A DNA stretch of 6,823 nucleotides from Chloroflexota bacterium (GTDB taxonomy: Bacteria > Chloroflexota > Anaerolineae > Aggregatilineales > Aggregatilineaceae). The translations under genes were made by a program, and so were the position numbers. Under the pieces are notes generated by a model that did no database searches, was not told the DNA's origin, and worked only from the letters and a program-made list of their open reading frames with translations. Below, in pieces: positions 1 to 4,929 of the stretch. The stretch lies in the NCBI GenBank assembly GCA_016234525.1, contig JACRBK010000694.1, positions 1-6,823 on the forward strand, read 5' to 3'. Every line of letters starts with the position of its first letter. Position 1 is the stretch's first letter.

Positions 1-1
1 A

Positions 2-169
2 GGGGTCGCCGGAGTGATCTTGATGATGGAGCGCTATGAGTTGGGTCTGGATTATTTGCAGCATTACGCTGCGACCATCAACGCCGTGACCGCCGAGGAA
101 GTGTTGGTTTCAGCGCAGCGTTATCTTGATCCTGATGTGTACGTATTGGCTGTGGCTGGGCCGCAGTAG
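2..169 (+). CDS. M16 (insulinase-like) zinc peptidase, C-terminal fragment
   Basis: This is the last 55 codons of a gene whose start lies before the window; the frame opens at position 2 and stops with TAG at 167-169. The visible peptide has the typical closing pattern of the M16 C-terminal domain: an E-R-Y-x-L-G-L-D-Y segment, then a T-x-x-x-I-N-A-V-T-A-E-E-V helix, and an R-Y-L-D-P-D strand ending in V-A-G-P. The HxxEH zinc-binding domain would be upstream and is not visible, so whether this is an active peptidase or an inactive partner subunit cannot be told. M16 proteins cleave peptides inside a clamshell of two homologous halves. The gene lies 7 nt upstream of acpS on the same strand, so the two are probably cotranscribed. 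The family call rests on recognition of this short tail alone. Confidence 0.72.
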   Translation, partial: GVAGVILMMERYELGLDYLQHYAATINAVTAEEVLVSAQRYLDPDVYVLAVAGPQ

Positions 170-176
170 ATAACCT

Positions 177-548
177 ATGTTACGCATCGGCGTTGATCTG
201 ATCGAAGTTGACCGTATTCGCCAGGCAATGGATCGGTACGGCGAGCGGTTTTTTGCGCGTTTTTTCACCCCACTAGAACGTGAACAGTCGGGCGGCATTC
301 CGGCGCGTTTGGCGGCGCGTTTTGCTGCCAAAGAAGCCGCCGCTAAAGCGCTAGGGACCGGTATCGGGGATGTATGCTGGGTCGATATTGAGGTGTTTTC
401 AGACGAGCGCGGACGTCCTCATCTCCGTTTGTACCGGGCGGCGGCGCAGCTTTCGGCTGAATTGGGGCTGCATCACTGGCAGGTTAGCCTGAGCCACACT
501 GCCGAACATGCTATCGCGTTTGTGGCGGCGCTGGCTGATCCTGAATAG
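177..548 (+). CDS. acpS: holo-[acyl-carrier-protein] synthase
   Basis: A complete 123-residue protein of usual AcpS length. It transfers the 4'-phosphopantetheine arm of coenzyme A to the serine of apo-acyl carrier protein, activating it for fatty acid synthesis in the cytoplasm. The N-terminal G-V-D-L-I-E-V-D-R-I motif (residues 5-14) supplies the metal-binding Asp7. The R-F-A-A-K-E-A-A-A-K-A-L-G segment (48-60) carries the second metal ligand Glu53 and the CoA-binding lysines. The S-L-S-H-T motif (104-108) closes the family signature. ATG at 177 is the only sensible start, because it lies immediately before the conserved motif. There is no clear Shine-Dalgarno sequence, and the 7-nt gap after the M16 gene suggests translational coupling. 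The stop codon overlaps the probable -35 box of the next transcription unit. Confidence 0.95.
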   Translation: MLRIGVDLIEVDRIRQAMDRYGERFFARFFTPLEREQSGGIPARLAARFAAKEAAAKALGTGIGDVCWVDIEVFSDERGRPHLRLYRAAAQLSAELGLHHWQVSLSHTAEHAIAFVAALADPE

Positions 549-576
549 TGACGCGGTCTGCCAGATGCGTTATACT
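548..576 (+). promoter_or_regulatory. sigma70-like promoter for the riboswitch unit
   Basis: GTGACG at 548-553 (four of six to TTGACA) and TATACT at 571-576 (five of six to TATAAT) are separated by exactly 17 bp. The predicted start near 583 lies about 26 nt before the cobalamin aptamer, where a leader promoter is needed. The -35 box overlaps the last base of the acpS stop codon. The call is from spacing and consensus only. Confidence 0.55.
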
Positions 577-608
577 GAAAACCGTAGTCCAAACAACTGA
601 ATAGTGTA

Positions 609-737
609 ACGTCAGGTGGCCGAAAGCTCGGAAGCTGAGGTCATTAAAGGGGGAAGCCGGTTTAAGTCCGGCGCTGTCCCGCAACTGTAATGCCGTGTGG
701 AGTTTCCACCGGCAGAGCCAGATTACCCGCCCGGCGT
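609..737 (+). ncRNA. cobalamin (B12) riboswitch aptamer
   Basis: The conserved core is directly readable: CAGGTGGCC at 613-621, GGGAAGCCGG at 651-660, then TCCGGCGCTG and CCCGCAACTGTAA (667-690), and the B12 box AGCCAGATTACCCGCC at 716-731. Pairing supports it. The closing stem P1 is ACGTC (609-613) with GGCGT (733-737). A GCCGG/CCGGC stem pairs 656-660 with 668-672. A variable hairpin pairs TGCCG 691-695 with CGGCA 710-714 and GTGGA 697-701 with TCCAC 705-709. Cobalamin riboswitches bind adenosylcobalamin or related corrinoids and usually repress B12 synthesis or uptake genes. Here the aptamer is followed by an intrinsic terminator and then one gene, consistent with transcriptional shut-off when B12 is plentiful. 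Confidence 0.95.
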
Positions 738-793
738 ATGGTTCGAAAGCTCTCTCGTGGATAGGAGGTGGCGATTGGTTTGTATGCTCAGTC

Positions 794-830
794 AAACGCC
801 TTTCCAAATCGGATAGGCGTTTTTGTTTTT
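794..830 (+). terminator. intrinsic terminator of the riboswitch expression platform
   Basis: AAACGCCT (794-801) pairs with AGGCGTTT (815-822). After one T-T mismatch the stem continues as TCC (803-805) with GGA (811-813), leaving a five-base loop. A T-rich tail follows at 820-830, broken by one G. It lies 57 nt after the aptamer and before the ribosome binding site of the next gene, so it is placed to abort the transcript early. A competing pairing of GGCG/GTTTG (770-782) with CAAACGCC (793-800) could act as antiterminator. Confidence 0.85.
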
Positions 831-857
831 CCTGGCTTGTTCTCTTTAGTTCTAGGC

Positions 858-863
858 AAGGAG
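858..863 (+). promoter_or_regulatory. ribosome binding site that fixes the start of the toroid gene
   Basis: AAGGAG lies 5 nt before the ATG at 869. It settles the start against an in-frame upstream ATG/GTG region near 695, because everything before 830 is aptamer and terminator RNA. The protein from 869 begins directly with a signal peptide. Confidence 0.9.
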
Positions 864-868
864 TCAAC

Positions 869-1798
869 ATGTTCAAGCGTTTGTTTATGATGCTGTTGAT
901 CGTGAGTCTGGTGTCTCCTGTTTTTGCTCAAGATGACACCCGTCCCGCGTTGAAAGCGATTGAGTTTCTGAAATCAGTGCAGAGTGATGATGGCGGTTTC
1001 TCTAGCGGTTTTGCGCCCGAAAGCGACTTACCGACCACGGCAGATGTTGTGATTGCAGCGGCGTTGGCTGGTGTAGACCCGCTCGAATTTGTAACCGAGA
1101 GCGAAGCCACCCCACTGACCTTCATTGAGAGTCAGGTAGAATCAGGCACTGTAGTGGATGCCGGGCCGTTGGCAAAAGTGCTGATCGCGGTGTTAGCGGC
1201 AGGCGAAGATACTGCCGCATTTGCTGATCACGATCTGGCTGCCGAGCTGTTGGCGACTCAAAGTGAAGAGGGTGTGTTTGGCAACGGCGCGTTTGATCAC
1301 TGCCTGGCGTTGGTTGCGCTGCAAAATGCTGGGGCCGAACTGCCGGAAGGCACGCTTGAGGCGCTGTTGGCCGCTCAGAATGAAGATGGCGGCTGGGGCT
1401 TTATGGCAGAGATGCCATCCGATACCAATACGACTGGGTTGTGTCTCCAGGCTCTGGCCCTGACCGATGAGGCTGACACTGTTGAAGCGGGGTTGGCTTA
1501 TTTGCAGGCGATTCAGAATGAAGAAGGCGGCTGGCCCTACCAGAATCCGAGCGAATATGGGACTGACAGTGACACGAACTCCACTGCGCTGGTTCTCCAG
1601 GCGTTGATCGCCAATGGTCAAGATCTGGACGAGTGGAATAACCCGCAAGATTGGCTGCTCTCGATGCAGACCGAGAACGGCGGTTTTAACTATCAGGCGG
1701 CGTTCCCCGGCGATAACATCGTGGCGACGGTAGCTGTGATTCCGGCGATTGAAGGGATGCCTCTGAACGCCTGGGCAGGTGAAACCTCTGCCGAATAA
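869..1798 (+). CDS. secreted, highly acidic six-repeat alpha-toroid protein (prenyltransferase/squalene-cyclase-like repeats) under B12 riboswitch control
   Basis: A 309-residue protein. Residues 1-20 are a signal peptide (K-R, then a hydrophobic core ending V-F-A before Gln21). The rest shows six helical-hairpin units marked by a Q-x-x-x-G-G-[FW] type turn at Gln38, Gln89 (degenerate), Gln131, Gln170, Gln216 and Gln267. Between them run A-L/L-Q-A-L helices and two S-D-T-N-[ST]-T segments (184-189, 234-239). This predicts an alpha6/alpha6 barrel like squalene cyclase, protein prenyltransferase beta subunits, and the alpha domain of intrinsic factor/transcobalamin. The DxDD motif of squalene-hopene cyclases is absent and the protein is exported, so a terpene cyclase role is unlikely. 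No C-terminal anchor or DUF4430-like beta domain is seen. The mature part has about 48 acidic residues but only four Lys/Arg, none after residue 103. Control by a cobalamin riboswitch suggests a role in extracellular corrinoid capture; this is inference. It is a single-gene unit closed by the terminator at 1821. Confidence 0.88.
   Translation: MFKRLFMMLLIVSLVSPVFAQDDTRPALKAIEFLKSVQSDDGGFSSGFAPESDLPTTADVVIAAALAGVDPLEFVTESEATPLTFIESQVESGTVVDAGPLAKVLIAVLAAGEDTAAFADHDLAAELLATQSEEGVFGNGAFDHCLALVALQNAGAELPEGTLEALLAAQNEDGGWGFMAEMPSDTNTTGLCLQALALTDEADTVEAGLAYLQAIQNEEGGWPYQNPSEYGTDSDTNSTALVLQALIANGQDLDEWNNPQDWLLSMQTENGGFNYQAAFPGDNIVATVAVIPAIEGMPLNAWAGETSAE
1376..1534 (+). repeat. internal tandem repeat within the toroid gene
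   Basis: Two 21-base copies, 1376-1396 and 1514-1534, start CAGAATGAAGA and end GGCGGCTGG and differ at one base. They are 138 nt (46 codons) apart and encode Q-N-E-[DE]-G-G-W. They mark the hairpin unit of the toroid and indicate a relatively recent duplication or strong constraint on these two units. Confidence 0.85.
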
Positions 1799-1820
1799 CG
1801 GTTCGCTGATTTAATCTGAT

Positions 1821-1864
1821 CAAGCAGGGTGAGCTTACGCCCGCCCTGCTTGGTTTGTTTTAGT
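1821..1864 (+). terminator. intrinsic terminator after the toroid gene
   Basis: CAAGCAGGG (1821-1829) pairs perfectly with CCCTGCTTG (1844-1852). A T-rich stretch follows (GTTTGTTTT, 1853-1864 region). It begins 23 nt after the stop codon and makes the riboswitch unit monocistronic. Confidence 0.85.
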
Positions 1865-2001
1865 TTGATTGATTTGTTTTATGGCGTGTGGATGAGGCCT
1901 ACCTGCCAAAACTCACTGGTGAATGAGAGGGACGATTATTAAAATCAGTGGATAGGTAGAATTTTTAGCCGGAAAAACATTTTTTAGGAAGGAAAGAAAC
2001 C
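1865..2001 (+). promoter_or_regulatory. leader region of the threonine dehydrogenase gene
   Basis: The terminator upstream means the dehydrogenase gene needs its own promoter in this 137-bp stretch. A possible -10 box TAGAAT sits at 1957-1962 but no good -35 lies 16-18 bp before it. A short perfect inverted repeat TCAC-TG-GTGA (1913-1922) is a possible operator. A purine-rich ribosome binding site AGGAAGG (1986-1992) lies 9 nt before the TTG start. Nothing else is apparent. Confidence 0.4.
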
Positions 2002-3030
2002 TTGCGTAAGAAGATTGTTCTGATCACCGGGGCAAATGGTGAAGTCGGTCATGGTTTAATTCACCAGATTGCCGCCCAGCCCGATCCGCTGCCCATTGTC
2101 ACCCTTGATATTAAACCGCTGGACAAGTCGCTTTATTCACTGATCTCGCGTGATGTCAGCGGCGATATTCTTGATACCAAACTGCTCGAAACGCTGAGTA
2201 CCGAATACGAAATAGATACGATTTACCATCTTGCCGCGCTGCTTTCCACCGCTTCTGAGTTCCACCCCGAAAACGCACATCGTGTTAATGTGCAGGGAAC
2301 GATCAACCTGCTCAAGCTGTCAGTCGATCAAGGAATGGCGCGGGGTGCGCCGGTCAAGTTTATCTATGCCAGTTCGATTGCATCTTATGGGATGCCCGAT
2401 CTTGGAATCAAACAGGCGGCGGGTGATGTGCGTGAGGACGATTACCTCAATCCGATCACGATGTATGGGTGCAATAAACTCTACTGCGAACACCTGGGGC
2501 GTTACTATGCCCAGCATTACCAGCAGCTTGCCGCCACAAAATCTATCGGCGTGGATTTTCGGTGTGTGCGGTTTCCCGGTCTGATCAGCGCCATGACTGT
2601 TCCTACTGGCGGCACCAGTGATTACGCGCCGGAAATGCTCCATGCCGCGGCACAGGGCAAACCGTATGCTTGTTTTGTGCGCGCCGACAGCACGATCCCC
2701 TTTATGGCGATGCCGGACGCGATTAAGGTGCTGCTGTGGCTGTCACAGGCGCCGCGCGAGAATCTGACTCGATATGTTTACAATGTGACCAGTTTCAGCC
2801 GTTCGGCAGAACAGTTAGCCGGAATGGTCAAGGCAGCGTTTCCCACCGCTGAGATCACCTTCAAACCCTCCGATGCCCGCCAGCGTATTGTAGATAGCTG
2901 GCCGCAGGGTTTGAACGACAGCGCCGCCCGGCAAGATTGGGGCTGGCAGCCTGATTTTGACGTGGATCGCGCCTTTAACGATTACCTGATTCCGACCATC
3001 GTTAAACGCTACCAGGGGGCAGCTCAATAA
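2002..3030 (+). CDS. tdh: L-threonine 3-dehydrogenase, SDR (UDP-glucose epimerase-like) type
   Basis: A 342-residue cytoplasmic enzyme of the extended short-chain dehydrogenase family. It probably oxidises L-threonine to 2-amino-3-oxobutyrate with NAD+, the first step of threonine breakdown to glycine and acetyl-CoA. The Rossmann motif is G-A-N-G-E-V-G (10-16), and Asp36 at the end of strand two points to NAD. The catalytic Y-G-C-N-K gives Tyr155 and Lys159, with serines in Y-A-S-S (122-125). Features separating this subgroup from sugar epimerases are T-S-D-Y-A-P (205-210), P-F-M-A-M-P-D-A-I (233-241), Y-N-V-T-S-F-S (260-266) and D-S-W-P with A-R-Q-D-W-G-W (298-315). The start is TTG behind AGGAAGG; no in-frame ATG fits the N-terminus. 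No kbl partner (2-amino-3-ketobutyrate CoA ligase) is in the window. A general NAD-dependent epimerase is the alternative. Confidence 0.85.
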   Translation: MRKKIVLITGANGEVGHGLIHQIAAQPDPLPIVTLDIKPLDKSLYSLISRDVSGDILDTKLLETLSTEYEIDTIYHLAALLSTASEFHPENAHRVNVQGTINLLKLSVDQGMARGAPVKFIYASSIASYGMPDLGIKQAAGDVREDDYLNPITMYGCNKLYCEHLGRYYAQHYQQLAATKSIGVDFRCVRFPGLISAMTVPTGGTSDYAPEMLHAAAQGKPYACFVRADSTIPFMAMPDAIKVLLWLSQAPRENLTRYVYNVTSFSRSAEQLAGMVKAAFPTAEITFKPSDARQRIVDSWPQGLNDSAARQDWGWQPDFDVDRAFNDYLIPTIVKRYQGAAQ

Positions 3031-3032
3031 CG

Positions 3033-4460
3033 CTATACCTGGTCGACTATGCCTGTTCCCTCTTCAGCGTGTGGAGAGGGAACAAGCGATGATAACGCAG
3101 CCGGATCGGGATCATCCTCGACATGACGCAGCGCCCACCACGAAATCCCCCCCGCGATGATGACCATAATTCCCGATAGGGTAAATACCATTCGTGCGCC
3201 GATATAGTCCAACAGCCGCCCTGCGGCGCCCATCGAAGCGATATTGGCGACATTAATGATCGTTCCCTGCGCGCCGCTGGCCCGGCCTAATTTTTCGCTG
3301 GGAACATGCCGCTGCACCAGCGTTGACGCGATGATCTGCGGCGTGATGATGACCAATCCCACAATAAATAACACGAAAATCATCAGCGCATAATTAGTCA
3401 CGACTGAAACCATGATCGTGGTCATGCCAAAAAAGATCATCGTCAGGCCAATAATATCGCGCGCTTTATACCGCCGAGATAACGTTGTGGCGACAAACGT
3501 GCTGCCCAGGATAATGCCCAGCGTTTGCGAAAGCCGGATCGGCCCGATTCCCTCTTCGCTCATGCCCAATTCATTGATCAGTAGGGGTACAAAGGTGACG
3601 TTGGCTGCCCCCATGCCCGCCATGAGGGCTAGAAAACTGATCATCACCCCTCGCATGACCTGATCGTTCAACACATACACCACACCGACACGCAGTTCAC
3701 CGAAGATAGCCTTGACCAGACGAGGAATGTTTTTGAGAGTCTGGATGATTCCGCGTTGAGGCGTGGATAGAACGGCGGGAGTCTTTCGCGGGACTTCGCC
3801 CGAAATGCGCATCCGCGAGATGAAGTAAGCCGAGACAAAAAATGACAAGCTGTCGACAATGAAAGCGGGCGCAGTTGCTCCGGCCCGTCCGACCATGACC
3901 CCAGCAGTAGCCGCCCCAACCACAAACGCCAGGTTGACGGTGAGCTGAGACAGGGTGTTGGCAAGTAACAGTTGCGATTTTCCGAGAATTTGCGGCAGCA
4001 GCGCTGTGCGGGCCGGGAAGAAAAACAGGCTGAATATACTCAACCACACCGTGACCACAATATATATCCACACCTGATGAATGTCGTGGACCAATAAAAA
4101 GCCGAGCGCAGTGAAGCCGCGTAGAATATCAGTGAGAATCATAAGATGTTTACGATTGGAGCGATCCACAATGGTCCCGGCGATCATCCCCAGCAGCAGG
4201 GCCGGGATCGCTGAAAAAACGGCGATGTCGGCCAGGATTTTCCCCGGTTTGACATCAGCTTCGTTCGCCATGCGGATCACACCGAGCGTAACGGTATTGT
4301 ACGCCAGCGCATCTCCCAAAAAGGAGATCAACTGGCCGAACCACAGGTTGCGAAAATCTGCAACACGCAGCACTGAAAAAATACTTACCCCGTCTTTATA
4401 AAACAGAGTCGAGCCGATACGCCGCCAAATGTTTAGTTTTCTGGTTTCTGCATTGATCAT
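3033..4460 (-). CDS. MFS transporter, MFS_3 / EntS-like exporter family
   Basis: A 475-residue inner-membrane protein with about twelve hydrophobic segments. The conserved MFS motif A between TM2 and TM3 is visible as G-T-I-V-D-R-S-N-R-K (95-104). The second half has the family's loop Q-R-H-V-P-S-E-K-L-G-R-A-S-G (383-396), typical of MFS_3 transporters related to enterobactin exporter EntS and macrolide efflux proteins. The substrate cannot be read from sequence; small-molecule efflux by proton exchange is the family role. ATG at 4460 is the only start after an in-frame upstream stop, and no strong Shine-Dalgarno precedes it. The gene converges on the dehydrogenase gene with 2 nt between the stop codons. 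The hydrophilic tail after residue 446 is partly encoded by a long palindrome (3054-3084) and looks like a late addition. The promoter is probably the TATAAT/TTGACC pair at 4509-4540. Confidence 0.88.
   Translation of the reverse strand: MINAETRKLNIWRRIGSTLFYKDGVSIFSVLRVADFRNLWFGQLISFLGDALAYNTVTLGVIRMANEADVKPGKILADIAVFSAIPALLLGMIAGTIVDRSNRKHLMILTDILRGFTALGFLLVHDIHQVWIYIVVTVWLSIFSLFFFPARTALLPQILGKSQLLLANTLSQLTVNLAFVVGAATAGVMVGRAGATAPAFIVDSLSFFVSAYFISRMRISGEVPRKTPAVLSTPQRGIIQTLKNIPRLVKAIFGELRVGVVYVLNDQVMRGVMISFLALMAGMGAANVTFVPLLINELGMSEEGIGPIRLSQTLGIILGSTFVATTLSRRYKARDIIGLTMIFFGMTTIMVSVVTNYALMIFVLFIVGLVIITPQIIASTLVQRHVPSEKLGRASGAQGTIINVANIASMGAAGRLLDYIGARMVFTLSGIMVIIAGGISWWALRHVEDDPDPAALSSLVPSPHAEEGTGIVDQV
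3054..3084. repeat. 13-bp palindrome (REP-like hairpin) inside the MFS C-terminal coding tail
   Basis: TGTTCCCTCTTCA (3054-3066) can pair with the complementary arm 3072-3084, with a single G-U wobble and a GCGTG loop. Read on the minus strand it encodes about residues 459-469 (V-P-S-P-H-A-E-E-G-T). CCCTCTCC...GAGAGGG palindromes of this style are common dispersed repeats in bacterial genomes. It starts 23 nt beyond the dehydrogenase stop, so it could also act as a 3'-end hairpin for that mRNA, but it has no T tract on either strand. Confidence 0.75.
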
Positions 4461-4508
4461 GATGAATTCAATCGTGGAATCATTAACAGGTTACAAGTTG
4501 CCCACCTC

Positions 4509-4540
4509 ATTATACGCCGATCATAAGCCGGAAGGGTCAA
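4509..4540 (-). promoter_or_regulatory. probable promoter of the MFS gene
   Basis: On the minus strand a perfect TATAAT (4509-4514) lies downstream of TTGACC (4535-4540, five of six). The 20-bp spacer is longer than the optimal 17, so the promoter may be weak or activator dependent. The predicted start is about 40 nt before the MFS start codon. The TTGACC box overlaps one AAGGGTCA element. Confidence 0.45.
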
Positions 4541-4596
4541 TAGATTGTCCGAAAATTACCTGACCTCTTGTGACCCTTTCTGAGTGGAAGGGATCA
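4532..4596. promoter_or_regulatory. cluster of AAGGG(A)TCA-like elements, candidate operator
   Basis: AAGGGTCA (4532-4539), its exact inverted copy TGACCCTT (4571-4578), and AAGGGATCA (4588-4596) lie within 65 bp between divergent genes. A further TGACC starts at 4561, ten bases before the one at 4571. The first element overlaps the -35 box of the MFS promoter. Elements two and three could also form a CCCTTTC/GGAAGGG hairpin with a five-base loop. Repressor or activator binding is inferred only. Confidence 0.4.
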
Positions 4597-4634
4597 AAAA
4601 GCGATTAAATATTGATAAAAAATTGTTGTAATGC

Positions 4635-4663
4635 TTGCAATTGGGGACGAGTCAATGTATTAT
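4635..4663 (+). promoter_or_regulatory. sigma70-like promoter of the pilin gene
   Basis: TTGCAA (4635-4640) and TATTAT (4658-4663) are spaced by exactly 17 bp, preceded by an A/T-rich stretch (4597-4631) that could serve as an UP element. The predicted start near 4670 gives a leader of about 44 nt ending in the strong ribosome binding site. Confidence 0.6.
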
Positions 4664-4700
4664 TAGAATGCAATCGTTTGATGGCAATTATCTATCTACT

Positions 4701-4706
4701 AAGGAG
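4701..4706 (+). promoter_or_regulatory. ribosome binding site that fixes the pilin start
   Basis: AAGGAG lies 7 nt before ATG 4714. It excludes the longer in-frame reading from TTG near 4612, which would translate the promoter and displace the type IV pilin leader from the N-terminus. Confidence 0.9.
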
Positions 4707-4713
4707 TTCCACC

Positions 4714-4860
4714 ATGTTGTATCAGCCTCGTGAAGAAGGTCAAGGTCTCGTCGAGTACGCCCTTATCCTCGTCCTGGTCGCCGTCGTCGTGATCGTCATC
4801 CTGGCCCTGATGGGGCCGGCCATCGGCAACATCTTCTCGAACATCGTCAACAACCTGTAA
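4714..4860 (+). CDS. Flp/Fap-type (type IVb) pilin precursor
   Basis: A 48-residue prepilin of usual Flp size. The short charged leader M-L-Y-Q-P-R-E-E-G ends at Gly9, the expected prepilin peptidase cut. Mature Gln10 begins the Q-G-L-V-E-Y-A-L-I-L motif with Glu at +5 (Glu14) and Tyr at +6, both hallmarks of Flp pilins. One hydrophobic helix (about 16-33) forms the filament core, followed by a short polar tail ending N-N-L. Such subunits are assembled by Tad machinery into thin adhesive pili; no tad genes lie here, so assembly would depend on a distant locus. Expression looks high: near-consensus promoter, AAGGAG, strong terminator, and C-ending codons (Ile ATC 6/6, Asn AAC 4/4, Ala GCC 4/4, Val GTC 7/8) from codon 12 onward, whereas the leader uses ordinary codons. 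Confidence 0.93.
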   Translation: MLYQPREEGQGLVEYALILVLVAVVVIVILALMGPAIGNIFSNIVNNL

Positions 4861-4883
4861 TTCCTAGTTAGTTCGCCATTATC

Positions 4884-4915
4884 AAAAACCCCGCAGACCT
4901 CTGCGGGGTTTTTGT
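4884..4915. terminator. bidirectional intrinsic terminator between pilin and P-type ATPase genes
   Basis: AAAAACCCCGCAG (4884-4896) pairs perfectly with CTGCGGGGTTTTT (4901-4913) around an ACCT loop. Reading rightward a T tract ends the pilin transcript. Reading leftward the complementary A run gives a T tract for the ATPase transcript. It lies 23 nt after the pilin stop and 16 nt beyond the ATPase stop. Confidence 0.95.
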
Positions 4916-4929
4916 TTCCCCTCAGCGAC

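Noticed and set aside
695..868. Longer reading of the toroid gene starting at 695
   Set aside because: It would translate the riboswitch and its terminator and bury the signal peptide; AAGGAG at 858-863 and the signal sequence from 869 fix the true start.
1193..1648. 151-codon minus-strand open frame within the toroid gene
   Set aside because: It is a shadow frame opposite a well-supported gene, with no recognisable motif or ribosome binding site.
869..1798. Squalene-hopene cyclase or protein prenyltransferase activity
   Set aside because: The DxDD cyclase motif is absent, the length is half that of a cyclase, and a signal peptide exports the protein from the compartment where those enzymes act.
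1898..1959. Inverted CTACCT/AGGTAG arms and a TAGAAT -10 box before the dehydrogenase gene
   Set aside because: Six-base arms about 50 bases apart are expected by chance, and no -35 hexamer lies at a workable distance from the -10 box.
4612..4713. Longer reading of the pilin gene from a TTG near 4612
   Set aside because: It covers the promoter at 4635-4663 and would move the pilin leader away from the N-terminus; the ribosome binding site supports 4714.
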